NCBI GenBank assembly: GCA_036488085.1
Contig: DASXHZ010000055.1
Location: 1-49,837 of the forward strand
Direction: 5' to 3'
DNA length: 49,837 nucleotides
DNA from: DASXHZ01 sp036488085
GTDB lineage: Bacteria > Acidobacteriota > Thermoanaerobaculia > Gp7-AA8
The translations under genes and the position numbers were made by a program. Shown here one piece after another: positions 20,432-27,603 of this stretch (positions within the stretch are counted from its first letter, which is position 1; the number at the start of each line of letters is the position of its first letter). The notes below the pieces were generated by a model. The model was given only the letters and a program-made list of their open reading frames with translations, ran no database searches and had not been told where the DNA came from.

Positions 20432-20797
20432 ATGATTACATCGGTGAAATTCGTCGGGATCCCAGTCAAAGATCAGACGCGCGCCCTGGCCTTCTATCGC
20501 GAGAAACTCGGCTTCAAAGTGGCCACCGACCAGCCGATGGGCGACGGACAGCGTTGGATCGAGCTACGCATCGGCGGAGCGGAGACGCGCGTCGTCCTCT
20601 TCACGCCGCCGGGGCACGAGGACCGCATCGGCACCTTCTTCAACGGCTCGCTCGAAACGGACAACGTGCAGAAGACGTTCGAGGAGTTGAAGGCGAAGGG
20701 CGTCGAGTTCGCGCAGGAACCGAAGACCGAGCCGTGGGGGACGTCGGCCATCTTCAAGGATTCCGAGGGGAACCAGTTCGTGCTCTCATCCAAGTAA
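20432..20797 (+). CDS. VOC (glyoxalase/bleomycin-resistance) family protein
   Basis: A 121-aa single-domain VOC protein with two beta-alpha-beta-beta-beta units. It begins with VKFVGIPVKDQTRALAFY and ends with DSEGNQFVLSS, the family hallmarks. VOC proteins bind a metal and act in isomerase, dioxygenase or resistance reactions; the substrate cannot be told. The start at 20432 is chosen because a promoter places the mRNA start there; the 12 residues from 20396 do not fit the family. Confidence 0.85.
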   Translation: MITSVKFVGIPVKDQTRALAFYREKLGFKVATDQPMGDGQRWIELRIGGAETRVVLFTPPGHEDRIGTFFNGSLETDNVQKTFEELKAKGVEFAQEPKTEPWGTSAIFKDSEGNQFVLSSK

Positions 20798-20807
20798 GAT
20801 TGGCGGC

Positions 20808-21212
20808 GTGAAACGCGCCGCCATCCTCGCCCTCGCCGCCGTCCTCCTGGCGTGCAACGGAAAGAACAGCCCCACTGACCCTTCCACGGAGGGACCGCGC
20901 GGGACGCTGTCGGGGACGGTGACGATCGGACCTAACTGCCCCGTCGAGACGACCGCCGGACCGTGTCCGCCGCCTCCGGGCGCCTATGCGCTCCGGAAAG
21001 TGCTCGTCGAGTCGGCGGATGCGAGCAAGCTGCTCTTCACCGTCGACATCGACGAGCACGGCTTCTTCCGGATCGATCTTGTCCCCGGCACCTACACCAT
21101 CGACCTGAAGAAAAGCGGGGCCGACAGGTCGGGCGACGTGCCGGCAAAGGTGACGATCACGCAGCGTGTCGCCACCGTGCTCAACATCAACATCGATACC
21201 GGGTTGAGGTGA
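20808..21212 (+). CDS. Lipoprotein with carboxypeptidase-regulatory-like fold
   Basis: A 134-aa protein with a lipoprotein signal: MKRAAILALAAVLLAC, lipobox LLAC with the lipid-bearing Cys at residue 16. The mature part has an Ig-like beta pattern (GTLSGTVTIGPNC, then VDIDEHGFFRIDLVPGTYTIDL) typical of CarboxypepD_reg-like domains on surface proteins. A Pro/Cys stretch follows residue 45. The start is GTG; TAAGAT ends 7 nt before it (20795-20800), so the mRNA is probably leaderless. Its stop abuts the stop of the convergent SWIB gene with no base between. Confidence 0.75.
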   Translation: MKRAAILALAAVLLACNGKNSPTDPSTEGPRGTLSGTVTIGPNCPVETTAGPCPPPPGAYALRKVLVESADASKLLFTVDIDEHGFFRIDLVPGTYTIDLKKSGADRSGDVPAKVTITQRVATVLNINIDTGLR

Positions 21213-21491
21213 TCAGGCCGTGAGGTGTTTGTTGACCAGCGCGGTCATCTCGAACATCGACACCTGATTCTTGCCGTTGAAGATCTTGCGGAGCTTGTCG
21301 TCGGCGTTGATCATGCGCTTGTTCGTCTGGTCCTGCAGGCCATTGGCCTTGATGTAGTCCCACACGCGCTTGGTCACTTCACTGCGCGGGATCGGCTGAT
21401 CGCCGACGATCGCCGCCAGATCGGCGCTCGGCTTGACTTCGGCAGCGAGACCCTTGCCGCCACCCTTCTTCGCTCCAGTACTCGTCGCCAT
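21213..21491 (-). CDS. SWIB/MDM2-domain protein
   Basis: A 92-aa protein consisting of a short Gly/Lys-rich N-tail and one SWIB/MDM2 fold: SADLAAIVGDQPIPRSEVTKRVWDYI, then KANGLQDQTNKRMINADDKLRKIFNG and VSMFEMTALVNKHL. In eukaryotes this domain sits in chromatin-remodelling complexes; in bacteria (for example chlamydiae) single-domain versions occur, and DNA/chromatin roles have been proposed. A leader with GAGGGGGAAG before the ATG gives a good Shine-Dalgarno. Confidence 0.88.
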   Translation of the reverse strand: MATSTGAKKGGGKGLAAEVKPSADLAAIVGDQPIPRSEVTKRVWDYIKANGLQDQTNKRMINADDKLRKIFNGKNQVSMFEMTALVNKHLTA

Positions 21492-21513
21492 TCGTCTTCC
21501 CCCTCAATTTCTA

Positions 21514-21532
21514 CAGAATTCGAGGGATTCTG
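21514..21532. promoter_or_regulatory. Dyad upstream of the SWIB gene
   Basis: CAGAAT and ATTCTG are perfect inverted hexamers separated by 7 bp, 22 bp upstream of the SWIB start and overlapping the only AT-rich hexamer (TAGAAA) that could be its -10. It may be an operator; support is symmetry and position only. Confidence 0.3.
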
Positions 21533-21564
21533 TGCCGGAATTGCGCCAGCCGTCAAACCGAGTA

Positions 21565-21607
21565 GCCGGTGGCCAGTCGCCTGTGGCCGGAACTTCTGGC
21601 CACCGGC
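21565..21607. repeat. Short inverted repeat between the SWIB and MerR genes
   Basis: GCCGGTGGCCA (21565-21575) and TGGCCACCGGC (21597-21607) form an 11-bp perfect stem, followed by further CCGGCAA and CCGGCCAC copies to about 21622. It lies between the MerR stop and the SWIB start, both minus-strand. It may act as a terminator-like structure or be a REP-type element. Confidence 0.55.
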
Positions 21608-21629
21608 AACCGGCAACCGGCCACTCTTG

Positions 21630-22352
21630 TTAAGGTTTCATCGCCTCTCCGATGTATCTGAAGATCTCCTGATCCAGCCCATACTGCTGAGCCGTTTGGG
21701 GTTCCTCGCGGTACATCTTCGCAGCGGACGCTTCCATCTGGCGGTCGCCCCCGCTGAAGGCGGTGAGCAGCTCGCGCCAGCGCTTCGCCAGCTCGCGGAC
21801 GCGCTCGGAGCGGGGGTCGGTTCCCTTCTGCATCTCCTCGCGCACCGCCGCGATCAGGCGCGGCCACTCCTCTTCGACGGCTTTAATCGCCTCAGGGCCG
21901 AGTTTGTCGCCCCGCTCCTTGAGCGTCTGCCGTTGGTCCTCGGTGAAGTATTTTTCAAACATAGTCATTGCCTCGATCGTTCTCATCATTTCGTCGGCGG
22001 TCGGCGTCTCCGCCGCGCGTAATTGCCCCGCGATCGATTCCAGCCGCCCGAGGAGCTGACGCTGCAGCTCGATTTGCTCTCGGACCCGCTGGAGGTGCAT
22101 CTCGACCACGCCGAGTGGAGTCAGGCTCCGCGCTGCGAGAAGGTCGCGAATCTCCTCGAGCGAGAAACCCAACTGGCGGAGCGACTTGATTTCCTGAAGA
22201 CGGACGACGTCCTCGCGGTCGTAGAGCCGGTAGCGAGACTCGCTCCGATGCGACGGTGCCAGCAGCCCGATCGCATCGTAGTGGTGGAGCGCCCGCACTG
22301 AGACGCCCGTCCGCTTCGCCAACTCCCCGACTCGAAAGACTTCGCTCTTCAT
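21630..22352 (-). CDS. MerR-family regulator with TipAS-like C-terminal domain
   Basis: A 240-aa regulator. Residues 1-70 are the MerR winged helix (FRVGELAKRTGVSVRALHHY, then SRYRLYDREDVVRL), a coiled dimerisation helix follows, and residues about 110-240 match the alpha-helical TipAS antibiotic-recognition domain (MFEKYFTEDQRQTL, ELAKRWRELLTAF). TipAL-type MerR proteins switch on promoters when they bind thiopeptide-like or other drugs. Its own promoter shows the stretched MerR layout (22361-22391). The -10 ends 8 nt before the ATG, so the mRNA should be leaderless. Confidence 0.9.
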   Translation of the reverse strand: MKSEVFRVGELAKRTGVSVRALHHYDAIGLLAPSHRSESRYRLYDREDVVRLQEIKSLRQLGFSLEEIRDLLAARSLTPLGVVEMHLQRVREQIELQRQLLGRLESIAGQLRAAETPTADEMMRTIEAMTMFEKYFTEDQRQTLKERGDKLGPEAIKAVEEEWPRLIAAVREEMQKGTDPRSERVRELAKRWRELLTAFSGGDRQMEASAAKMYREEPQTAQQYGLDQEIFRYIGEAMKP

Positions 22353-22360
22353 CGAGGAGT

Positions 22361-22391
22361 AAGCTACAGCCTCACGTTACGTCAGGGTCAA
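22361..22391 (-). promoter_or_regulatory. MerR-type promoter with 19-bp spacer and operator dyad
   Basis: On the minus strand: -35 TTGACC (22386-22391), a 19-bp spacer and -10 TAGCTT (22361-22366). The spacer holds the dyad CCTGACGTAACGTGAGG (22370-22386), with half-sites CCT-ACGT. A 19-bp spacer with a central dyad is the hallmark of promoters that MerR proteins activate by DNA distortion. It drives the regulator gene itself and lies between it and the divergent Cys-rich gene. Confidence 0.75.
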
Positions 22392-22400
22392 GGGGGGCAC

Positions 22401-22787
22401 ATGAAAAAACTTGCACTGCTCTCGTCGGTACTCCTTCTCGTCACCATGGCGGCATACTCGGCCGCCGTCGTCAAGTCAAAGTCGAACATCAGCAACAACC
22501 GCGCGGCAATGTGCCATGGCACCGTGACTGGCGAGGCGGGACATCAGAAACTCGCCTGCACCACGTGCCCCGACGGCAAGTGTGACGTTCACACGGTTGA
22601 CGTCAAACGCGGCGGCACCAAGTCCTGGTGCAGTTGCACCAAGGAAGAACCGGCGGACTGCCACGTCGTCCTTCACACCGCTCCAGGCGGGACGACGAGC
22701 GCTCAATGCTCGCAGACCGCCTGTGAGAAGCCGAAGACGTGCAAGGAAACGGAGTCGAAGACAGGCATCACCTGTGATTGTCGATAA
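22401..22787 (+). CDS. Secreted cysteine-rich protein of unknown function
   Basis: A 128-aa protein with a signal peptide (MKKLALLSSVLLLVTMAAYSA, likely cut near residue 21). The mature part has 12 cysteines in about 105 residues, several as CxxC or CxC (CTTC, CPDGKC, CSC, CDC), suggesting disulfides or metal binding in the periplasm. I recognise no domain. AGGGGG stands 4-9 nt before the ATG. It diverges from the MerR/TipA-like gene across a 48-bp gap holding the MerR operator, so the regulator may control it, although the stretched promoter points the other way. Confidence 0.75.
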   Translation: MKKLALLSSVLLLVTMAAYSAAVVKSKSNISNNRAAMCHGTVTGEAGHQKLACTTCPDGKCDVHTVDVKRGGTKSWCSCTKEEPADCHVVLHTAPGGTTSAQCSQTACEKPKTCKETESKTGITCDCR

Positions 22788-22795
22788 TCGTCTAG

Positions 22796-23572
22796 ATGAA
22801 GACGATTCACTACCACGACGACGGCAAAGGCTTTCCGATCGTCTGGATTCACGGCTTCCCCTTCTCGTCGAAGATTTTTGAGCCGCAAGTCGCGATCGAG
22901 CAGTTCCGCCACATCCGCGTCGACCTGCGCGGCTTCGGCAAGACGCCGCCGGCCGAGGGCGAAACGTCGATGGCGACCTACGCGCGTGACGTGCTCGACG
23001 TCATGGACGACGCGAAGATCGACCGCGCCGTGATCGCCGGCCTCTCGATGGGCGGCTACATCGCCATGCAGCTTCTGCGCGATGCGCCGGAGCGCGTCGC
23101 CGCGCTGCTGTTGCTCGACACGCGCGAGACCGCCGATACCGAGGACGGGCGCGCAACACGTTTCAAACAGGCCGGCGACGTCGCGAAGAACGGGATCGGC
23201 AGCGTCGTCGAGCCGATGGTGCCGAAGGTGGCGGTGAGCCCAGAGGCACGCGACGCGATCCGAAAGATCATGGAAGAGGCGTCGCCCGAGGGCGTCATCG
23301 GGGCGCTGAAGGCGATGGCCTCACGGCCCGACTCGGCCGAAACGCTGCGGAGCGCGACAGTGCCGGCGCTCGTGGTCGTCGGCGATCGCGACGAGATCAC
23401 GCCGCCGCGCGACGCCGAGCGGATGGTCTCCCTCCTCCGGAACGCTGAGGAGGCGCCGATCGCGAAGGCCGCACACGCCGCGAACTTCGAGCGGCCGGAG
23501 CAGCTCAATCCACTCGTCCACGCATTCCTGTTTCGCCACGTCCTGCGGCCCGAACATGCCTCATCTCTTTGA
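22796..23572 (+). CDS. Alpha/beta-fold hydrolase
   Basis: A 258-aa hydrolase of the 3-oxoadipate enol-lactonase/esterase type. Visible are the oxyanion motif WIHGFPFSS, the nucleophile elbow GLSMGGY near residue 85, the acid in VVGDRDEITP, and a C-terminal AKAAHAANFERPEQ with the catalytic histidine. The substrate is unknown. GATAAT ends exactly 7 nt before the ATG, so a leaderless start is likely even though the Cys-rich gene ends only 8 bp upstream. Its 3' end overlaps the next gene by 17 nt. Confidence 0.88.
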   Translation: MKTIHYHDDGKGFPIVWIHGFPFSSKIFEPQVAIEQFRHIRVDLRGFGKTPPAEGETSMATYARDVLDVMDDAKIDRAVIAGLSMGGYIAMQLLRDAPERVAALLLLDTRETADTEDGRATRFKQAGDVAKNGIGSVVEPMVPKVAVSPEARDAIRKIMEEASPEGVIGALKAMASRPDSAETLRSATVPALVVVGDRDEITPPRDAERMVSLLRNAEEAPIAKAAHAANFERPEQLNPLVHAFLFRHVLRPEHASSL

Positions 23573-24620
23573 CCCGATCTCCTTCCGCGCCGTCACCTGC
23601 CGCAACCGGATCTTCGTCTCGCCGATGTGCCAGTACTCGTCGGATCGCGGTCTGCCGAACCTCTGGCATGTCGTCCACCTCGGCAGCCGCGCGGTCGGCG
23701 GTGCCGGGTTGGTCATGGTCGAGGCGAGCGGCGTCTCACCAGCAGGACGGATCACCGACTGGGATAGCGGCATCTGGTCCCAAGAGCACGCCGACGCCTT
23801 CGCGCCGATCGTCAGATTCATCCACGAGCAGGGAGCGATCGCCGCGATTCAGCTCGCGCACGCCGGGCGCAAGGCGTCAACCGAGGTGCCGTGGCGTGGC
23901 GGGAAAAGCATCAGCGACGGACCGCACGCGTGGGAGCCGGTCGCGCCGAGCGCGATTCCCTTCCGGCACGGCGACCCGCCGCCCCACGAGCTGACCGCCG
24001 GCGAGATCGACGCGATCGTGGAGCAGTTTGCGCGTGCGGCCGAATTCGCGGTCGCTGCCGGATTCAGAGTGATCGAGATCCACGCCGCGCACGGCTATCT
24101 CATGAACGAGTTCCTCTCCCCGCTCACCAACAGCCGCGACGACGAATACGGCGGCTCGCTCGAGAATCGGATGCGCTTTGCCCTCCGGGTCACGCGCGCC
24201 GTGCGTGAGCGCATGCCGGACGACCTCCCGCTCTTCGTGCGGATCTCGGCCAGTGATTGGATGGACGGAGGCTGGACGCTCCCCGACTCGATCGAGCTTT
24301 CGAAGCGTCTCCGCGACCTCGGCGTCGACCTCATCGACTGCTCCAGCGGCGGCACAGTGCCGGGAGCGAAGATCGAAATCGGCCCCGGCTATCAGGTGCC
24401 GTTTGCGAGCGCGATCCGCCGCGAGGCAGGCATAGCAACGGGCGCTGTCGGCCTGATCAACGAGCCACGCCAGGCGGAGGAGATCATCGTGAACGGCGAT
24501 GCCGATGCCATCCTCATGGCGCGCGCGTTCCTTCGCGATCCTTACTGGCCCTTGCACGCGGCGAAGGACCTCGGCGTCGACGTCAAGTGGCCTCCGCAAT
24601 ACGAACGCGCCAAGGTTTGA
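23556..24620 (+). CDS. NADH:flavin oxidoreductase, Old Yellow Enzyme family (NamA/YqjM-like)
   Basis: An FMN-dependent TIM-barrel enzyme of 354 aa that typically reduces activated C=C bonds or nitro groups. It starts with LFDPISFRAVTCRNRIFVSPMCQYS as in the YqjM branch, has the HAGRKAS segment, the active-site IHAAHGYLMNEFLSP with LTNSRDDEYGGS, and the C-terminal FMN-phosphate region DAILMARAFLRDPYWPLHAA. It overlaps the upstream hydrolase by 17 nt, suggesting one transcript. Its 3' end overlaps that of the convergent gluQ by 38 nt. Substrate unknown. Confidence 0.93.
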   Translation: MPHLFDPISFRAVTCRNRIFVSPMCQYSSDRGLPNLWHVVHLGSRAVGGAGLVMVEASGVSPAGRITDWDSGIWSQEHADAFAPIVRFIHEQGAIAAIQLAHAGRKASTEVPWRGGKSISDGPHAWEPVAPSAIPFRHGDPPPHELTAGEIDAIVEQFARAAEFAVAAGFRVIEIHAAHGYLMNEFLSPLTNSRDDEYGGSLENRMRFALRVTRAVRERMPDDLPLFVRISASDWMDGGWTLPDSIELSKRLRDLGVDLIDCSSGGTVPGAKIEIGPGYQVPFASAIRREAGIATGAVGLINEPRQAEEIIVNGDADAILMARAFLRDPYWPLHAAKDLGVDVKWPPQYERAKV

Positions 24621-25401
24621 TCGCCAACGCCTCGGCGAGCATTTGCTCCGGTTTCGCGAGCGCCACCTGGACGCCGAGGAACGCGAGCGCATCGCGCAGC
24701 GTCTCCGCAACGCGGCGATCATCGAGCGAGGGAAGCGGCAAAGCGCCGTCGCGCTTTCCGAGTTTCGTCCCCTCGGGTCCGAGGACGAGCGGCAGGTGGA
24801 CGTACTCCGGCGTCGGGTACCCGAGTGCACGTTGCAGCGCGATCTGCCGAGGCATGGATGACAGCAGATCGGCGCCGCGGACGACCTGCGTGACGCTCTG
24901 CGCGGCGTCGTCGACGACCACTACGAGCTGATACGCGAAGACGCCATCCGCCCGCTTGACCACGACGTCGTCCGTCTCGCCGTTTCCGCGAAAGCGGACG
25001 GCGCGCGGCGGTCGTCCGTCGGGGATCCCGTTCCGGCACGTTCCCGGATAGATCGCCTCCTCGCCGACGGGCGCCGAGGCGGCGCGCTGCAGGTCGGCCC
25101 GCGAGCAGGCGCAGTCGAAGACACGATTCGTGGCGCGCAACTCGTTCAGCGCCGCGTCGTACAACGCAATCCGCTGCGACTGATGGACGACTGCGCCATC
25201 CCACGTGAGCGCGTACCGTTCGAGCGCGCGGAGAATCTCGTCCGCGGAGCCGGGCATCACACGCGGAGTGTCGAGGTCCTCCATCCGCACCAGCCACCGG
25301 CCGTTGTCATGCCGCGCAAACAGCCACGACCCGACGGCGGCGACGAGACTGCCGAGATGCAGCGGGCCGGTAGGCGAAGGGGCGAAACGGCCGATCGTCA
25401 T
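24583..25401 (-). CDS. gluQ: Glutamyl-Q tRNA(Asp) synthetase
   Basis: A 272-aa catalytic-core paralogue of glutamyl-tRNA synthetase lacking the anticodon-binding domain. It attaches glutamate to queuosine in tRNA-Asp. The nucleotide-binding motif PSPTGPLHLG is at residues 8-17, a zinc site is formed by CACS with YPGTC around residues 98-118, and the KMSKR-equivalent is KLGKRDG near residue 230. The ATG at 25401 places the motif at the normal distance; a longer frame upstream reads into the membrane-protein gene and is rejected. Last gene of a three-gene minus-strand group. Confidence 0.93.
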   Translation of the reverse strand: MTIGRFAPSPTGPLHLGSLVAAVGSWLFARHDNGRWLVRMEDLDTPRVMPGSADEILRALERYALTWDGAVVHQSQRIALYDAALNELRATNRVFDCACSRADLQRAASAPVGEEAIYPGTCRNGIPDGRPPRAVRFRGNGETDDVVVKRADGVFAYQLVVVVDDAAQSVTQVVRGADLLSSMPRQIALQRALGYPTPEYVHLPLVLGPEGTKLGKRDGALPLPSLDDRRVAETLRDALAFLGVQVALAKPEQMLAEALAIKPWRVRIAEAT

Positions 25402-25409
25402 GCGTGAAA

Positions 25410-26222
25410 TCAGCGGCCGGACGCGCAGTGGATGGCGTCGCGAACGCGCATCGCCGAGGGACAGATGTGCTGGGCGTACCACCCCATGAGGATCGTCAGC
25501 GCGAAGACGATCGAGAACGGCATCGCGGTCGCGTGGAGCACGCTTCCGACCCACTCCGGATGGCTCACCTTCTTCGTCTTGTGAATCAGCGCCGACGCGA
25601 GCACCGCGTTGAATGCCGTGTCGCCGAGGATCGTCGGCGCGGCCCAGATCAGGTAGGCACCCGCGCCGATGATCGCGAAGGCGACGGCGATGATGATCAG
25701 GACGAGGACGATCTCATCGCCGTCGAGATCGAGGCCGAATCCGGAGCTGGAGCTCGACCCGCCGTGCGACGCGGTCGACGCTGAGGCCTGGCGCATCGGC
25801 GCAACGATGACCGGCTGCGGCTCCCCGGTTCCCCAGCTTGCGCTCGCACCGCCGCCGCCAAACTTCCCGCCGCCGGAGCCGAGCTCCGAAACCGATGACG
25901 ACGATCCACTGCTCGTCCCGCCCCCGCTGAAGTCGCAGAAGTCGCTGATGTCGACTCCGCCCGACGAGTTCTTGCCGTGCGCGTGGCGAATACAGATCGC
26001 GAAGTAGATCAGCCAGATCTTCAGCAGACCGAGGAACGCGCCGTACGCGACGACGACCGCGATCGCGTACCGCATCCAGAGCTTCGCGACATGAATCGCG
26101 AAGAGACCGTGAACGGTCAGCAGCCCGACGGCGAAGGTCGCGACGAGAATGAGGGTCATGTGCAGGCGAAGCGAGAAATGCCTCGTCAGCCACCCATTCA
26201 GCCGCTCACGTGTTTCCGCCAC
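25410..26222 (-). CDS. Conserved membrane protein with Gly/Ser-rich linker, unknown function
   Basis: A 270-aa protein with two N-terminal membrane helices (about 20-75), a long Gly/Ser linker (about 88-165, including GGGKFGGGGASASW), a third helix near 172-195 and one or two more toward the C-terminus, which ends with Cys residues in AQHICPSA. The GGGGASxSW-type linker resembles that of TPM/YgcG-type membrane proteins, but no TPM domain is visible. I recall similar uncharacterised proteins in other bacteria. The start is GTG. It lies 9 nt after the GNAT gene and 8 nt before gluQ. Confidence 0.65.
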   Translation of the reverse strand: MAETRERLNGWLTRHFSLRLHMTLILVATFAVGLLTVHGLFAIHVAKLWMRYAIAVVVAYGAFLGLLKIWLIYFAICIRHAHGKNSSGGVDISDFCDFSGGGTSSGSSSSVSELGSGGGKFGGGGASASWGTGEPQPVIVAPMRQASASTASHGGSSSSSGFGLDLDGDEIVLVLIIIAVAFAIIGAGAYLIWAAPTILGDTAFNAVLASALIHKTKKVSHPEWVGSVLHATAMPFSIVFALTILMGWYAQHICPSAMRVRDAIHCASGR

Positions 26223-26231
26223 TTCGACGAC

Positions 26232-26768
26232 TCAGAGCCGGAGCACGAGCTTCGTCATGTCGTGCTGGTTGCCGTCCGGATCGGTCCCGTAGCCCGGCTC
26301 GACGTGCGACTTGAAGCCGAGCGTCGTCAACGTCTGCACGGCATCTCCCTCGAGGTCGGAAATGAGCATGCAACTGAGGTGACGCAGGCCGTGATCGCGC
26401 GCAATGTCGATCAGGTGGTTGACCATGATCGTGCCGAGGCCGACGCCGCGGAACTCTGGCTCGATCATCCAGCGGATGCGGCCGACCATGCGGAGCGGGC
26501 CGCCGCGGCGGCGGTGCAGCGTCGCGTCGGCGACGATCTTGTTGCCCGACGCGGCGAGTAGCGGAAAGACTTTCGCGTAGTCGATGTTGCGCGACCACTC
26601 GTCGATGATCGAACGGTTCTCGACGGAGTCCCACGCGAAACGCCGGTGGCTGGCCGGCATGCGCTGAAAGAATTCGTAGAGCGCGTCGCCATCGCGCTCC
26701 GTCATCGGGCGAAGCAGCACCCGCCGTCCATCGCGAAGTACGGCCTCCTCGGGGAAACGGTGCGGCAC
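26232..26768 (-). CDS. GNAT-family N-acetyltransferase
   Basis: A 178-aa acetyltransferase. The N-terminus reads LRDGRRVLLRPMTERDGDAL, as in GNAT domains of the Pat/YfiQ type. The acetyl-CoA loop is EFRGVGLGTIMVNHL near residues 108-122, and TLTTLGFKSHVEPGYGT gives the last strands. The target, protein or small molecule, is not evident. The start is GTG with GGGAGG five bases upstream. It heads the group GNAT, membrane protein, gluQ. Confidence 0.85.
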   Translation of the reverse strand: MPHRFPEEAVLRDGRRVLLRPMTERDGDALYEFFQRMPASHRRFAWDSVENRSIIDEWSRNIDYAKVFPLLAASGNKIVADATLHRRRGGPLRMVGRIRWMIEPEFRGVGLGTIMVNHLIDIARDHGLRHLSCMLISDLEGDAVQTLTTLGFKSHVEPGYGTDPDGNQHDMTKLVLRL

Positions 26769-26889
26769 TGGTACCTCCCGGCTGTGAAGTGGCCTGAAAG
26801 CATATGCCGAAAGTCACACCCGCCCAACCCTCCCTGCAGCACATGTATCGCCGGCGCCGTGCCCCTACATTGCGCAGCGGAGGTTAGGA

Positions 26890-27594
26890 ATGACCGCACT
26901 CGTGAAGCTGACCGACGTCAGCAAGACCTACAGACTCGGGGACGTGCGCGTTCGCGCACTCGCCGATATCGACCTGACGATCGATCGCGGCGACTTCATC
27001 GCGCTCGCCGGGCCGTCCGGCAGCGGCAAGACGACTCTGCTGAACCTCATCGGCTGCATCGACAAGCCGGAGAGCGGGCGCATCGTGATCGACAGCGTCG
27101 ACGTGACGCCGGTGCCGCTCCATCGCCTGGCGTCGCTTCGCCGCGACACCCTCGGCTTCATCTTCCAGACGTTCAATCTGATCCCGGTCCTCACCGCGTA
27201 CGAGAACGTCGAGTACCCCCTACTCCTCGCCGGCGTCCCTCGGCATGAGCGCGCGGAGCGCGTCCACCGCTGGCTCGCACAGGTAGGCATCGCGAACCAG
27301 GCCAGGCAGCGGCCCGATCAGCTCTCCGGCGGCCAGCGGCAGCGCGTCGCGATCGCGCGCGCGATGGTCGCGAACCCGAAGCTCGTCCTCGCCGACGAGC
27401 CGACCGCGAACCTCGACTCCGACACCTCCGCGCACATCCTCGACCTCCTCGCGGAACTGAACGGCTCGACCGGCGTCACCTTCGTCTTCTCGACCCACGA
27501 CGCGTCCGTCATCGCCCGCGCCGAACGCGTCGTCCGCCTCCGCGACGGCCGCATCACCAACATCGAAGTCACCCGCGAGCGGGTCGTCGCCTAA
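26890..27594 (+). CDS. ABC transporter ATPase (LolD/MacB type)
   Basis: A 234-aa nucleotide-binding subunit. Walker A is GPSGSGKTT (41-49), the signature LSGGQRQRVAIARA lies near residue 140, and Walker B with LVLADEPTANLDS near 163. The IFQTFNLIPVLTAYENV Q-loop is typical of the LolD/MacB/FtsE branch, which powers mechanotransmission rather than substrate passage through the membrane. GGAGG precedes the ATG. The partner permease starts 9 nt downstream. Confidence 0.93.
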   Translation: MTALVKLTDVSKTYRLGDVRVRALADIDLTIDRGDFIALAGPSGSGKTTLLNLIGCIDKPESGRIVIDSVDVTPVPLHRLASLRRDTLGFIFQTFNLIPVLTAYENVEYPLLLAGVPRHERAERVHRWLAQVGIANQARQRPDQLSGGQRQRVAIARAMVANPKLVLADEPTANLDSDTSAHILDLLAELNGSTGVTFVFSTHDASVIARAERVVRLRDGRITNIEVTRERVVA

Positions 27595-27603
27595 GGAGCC
27601 GCC

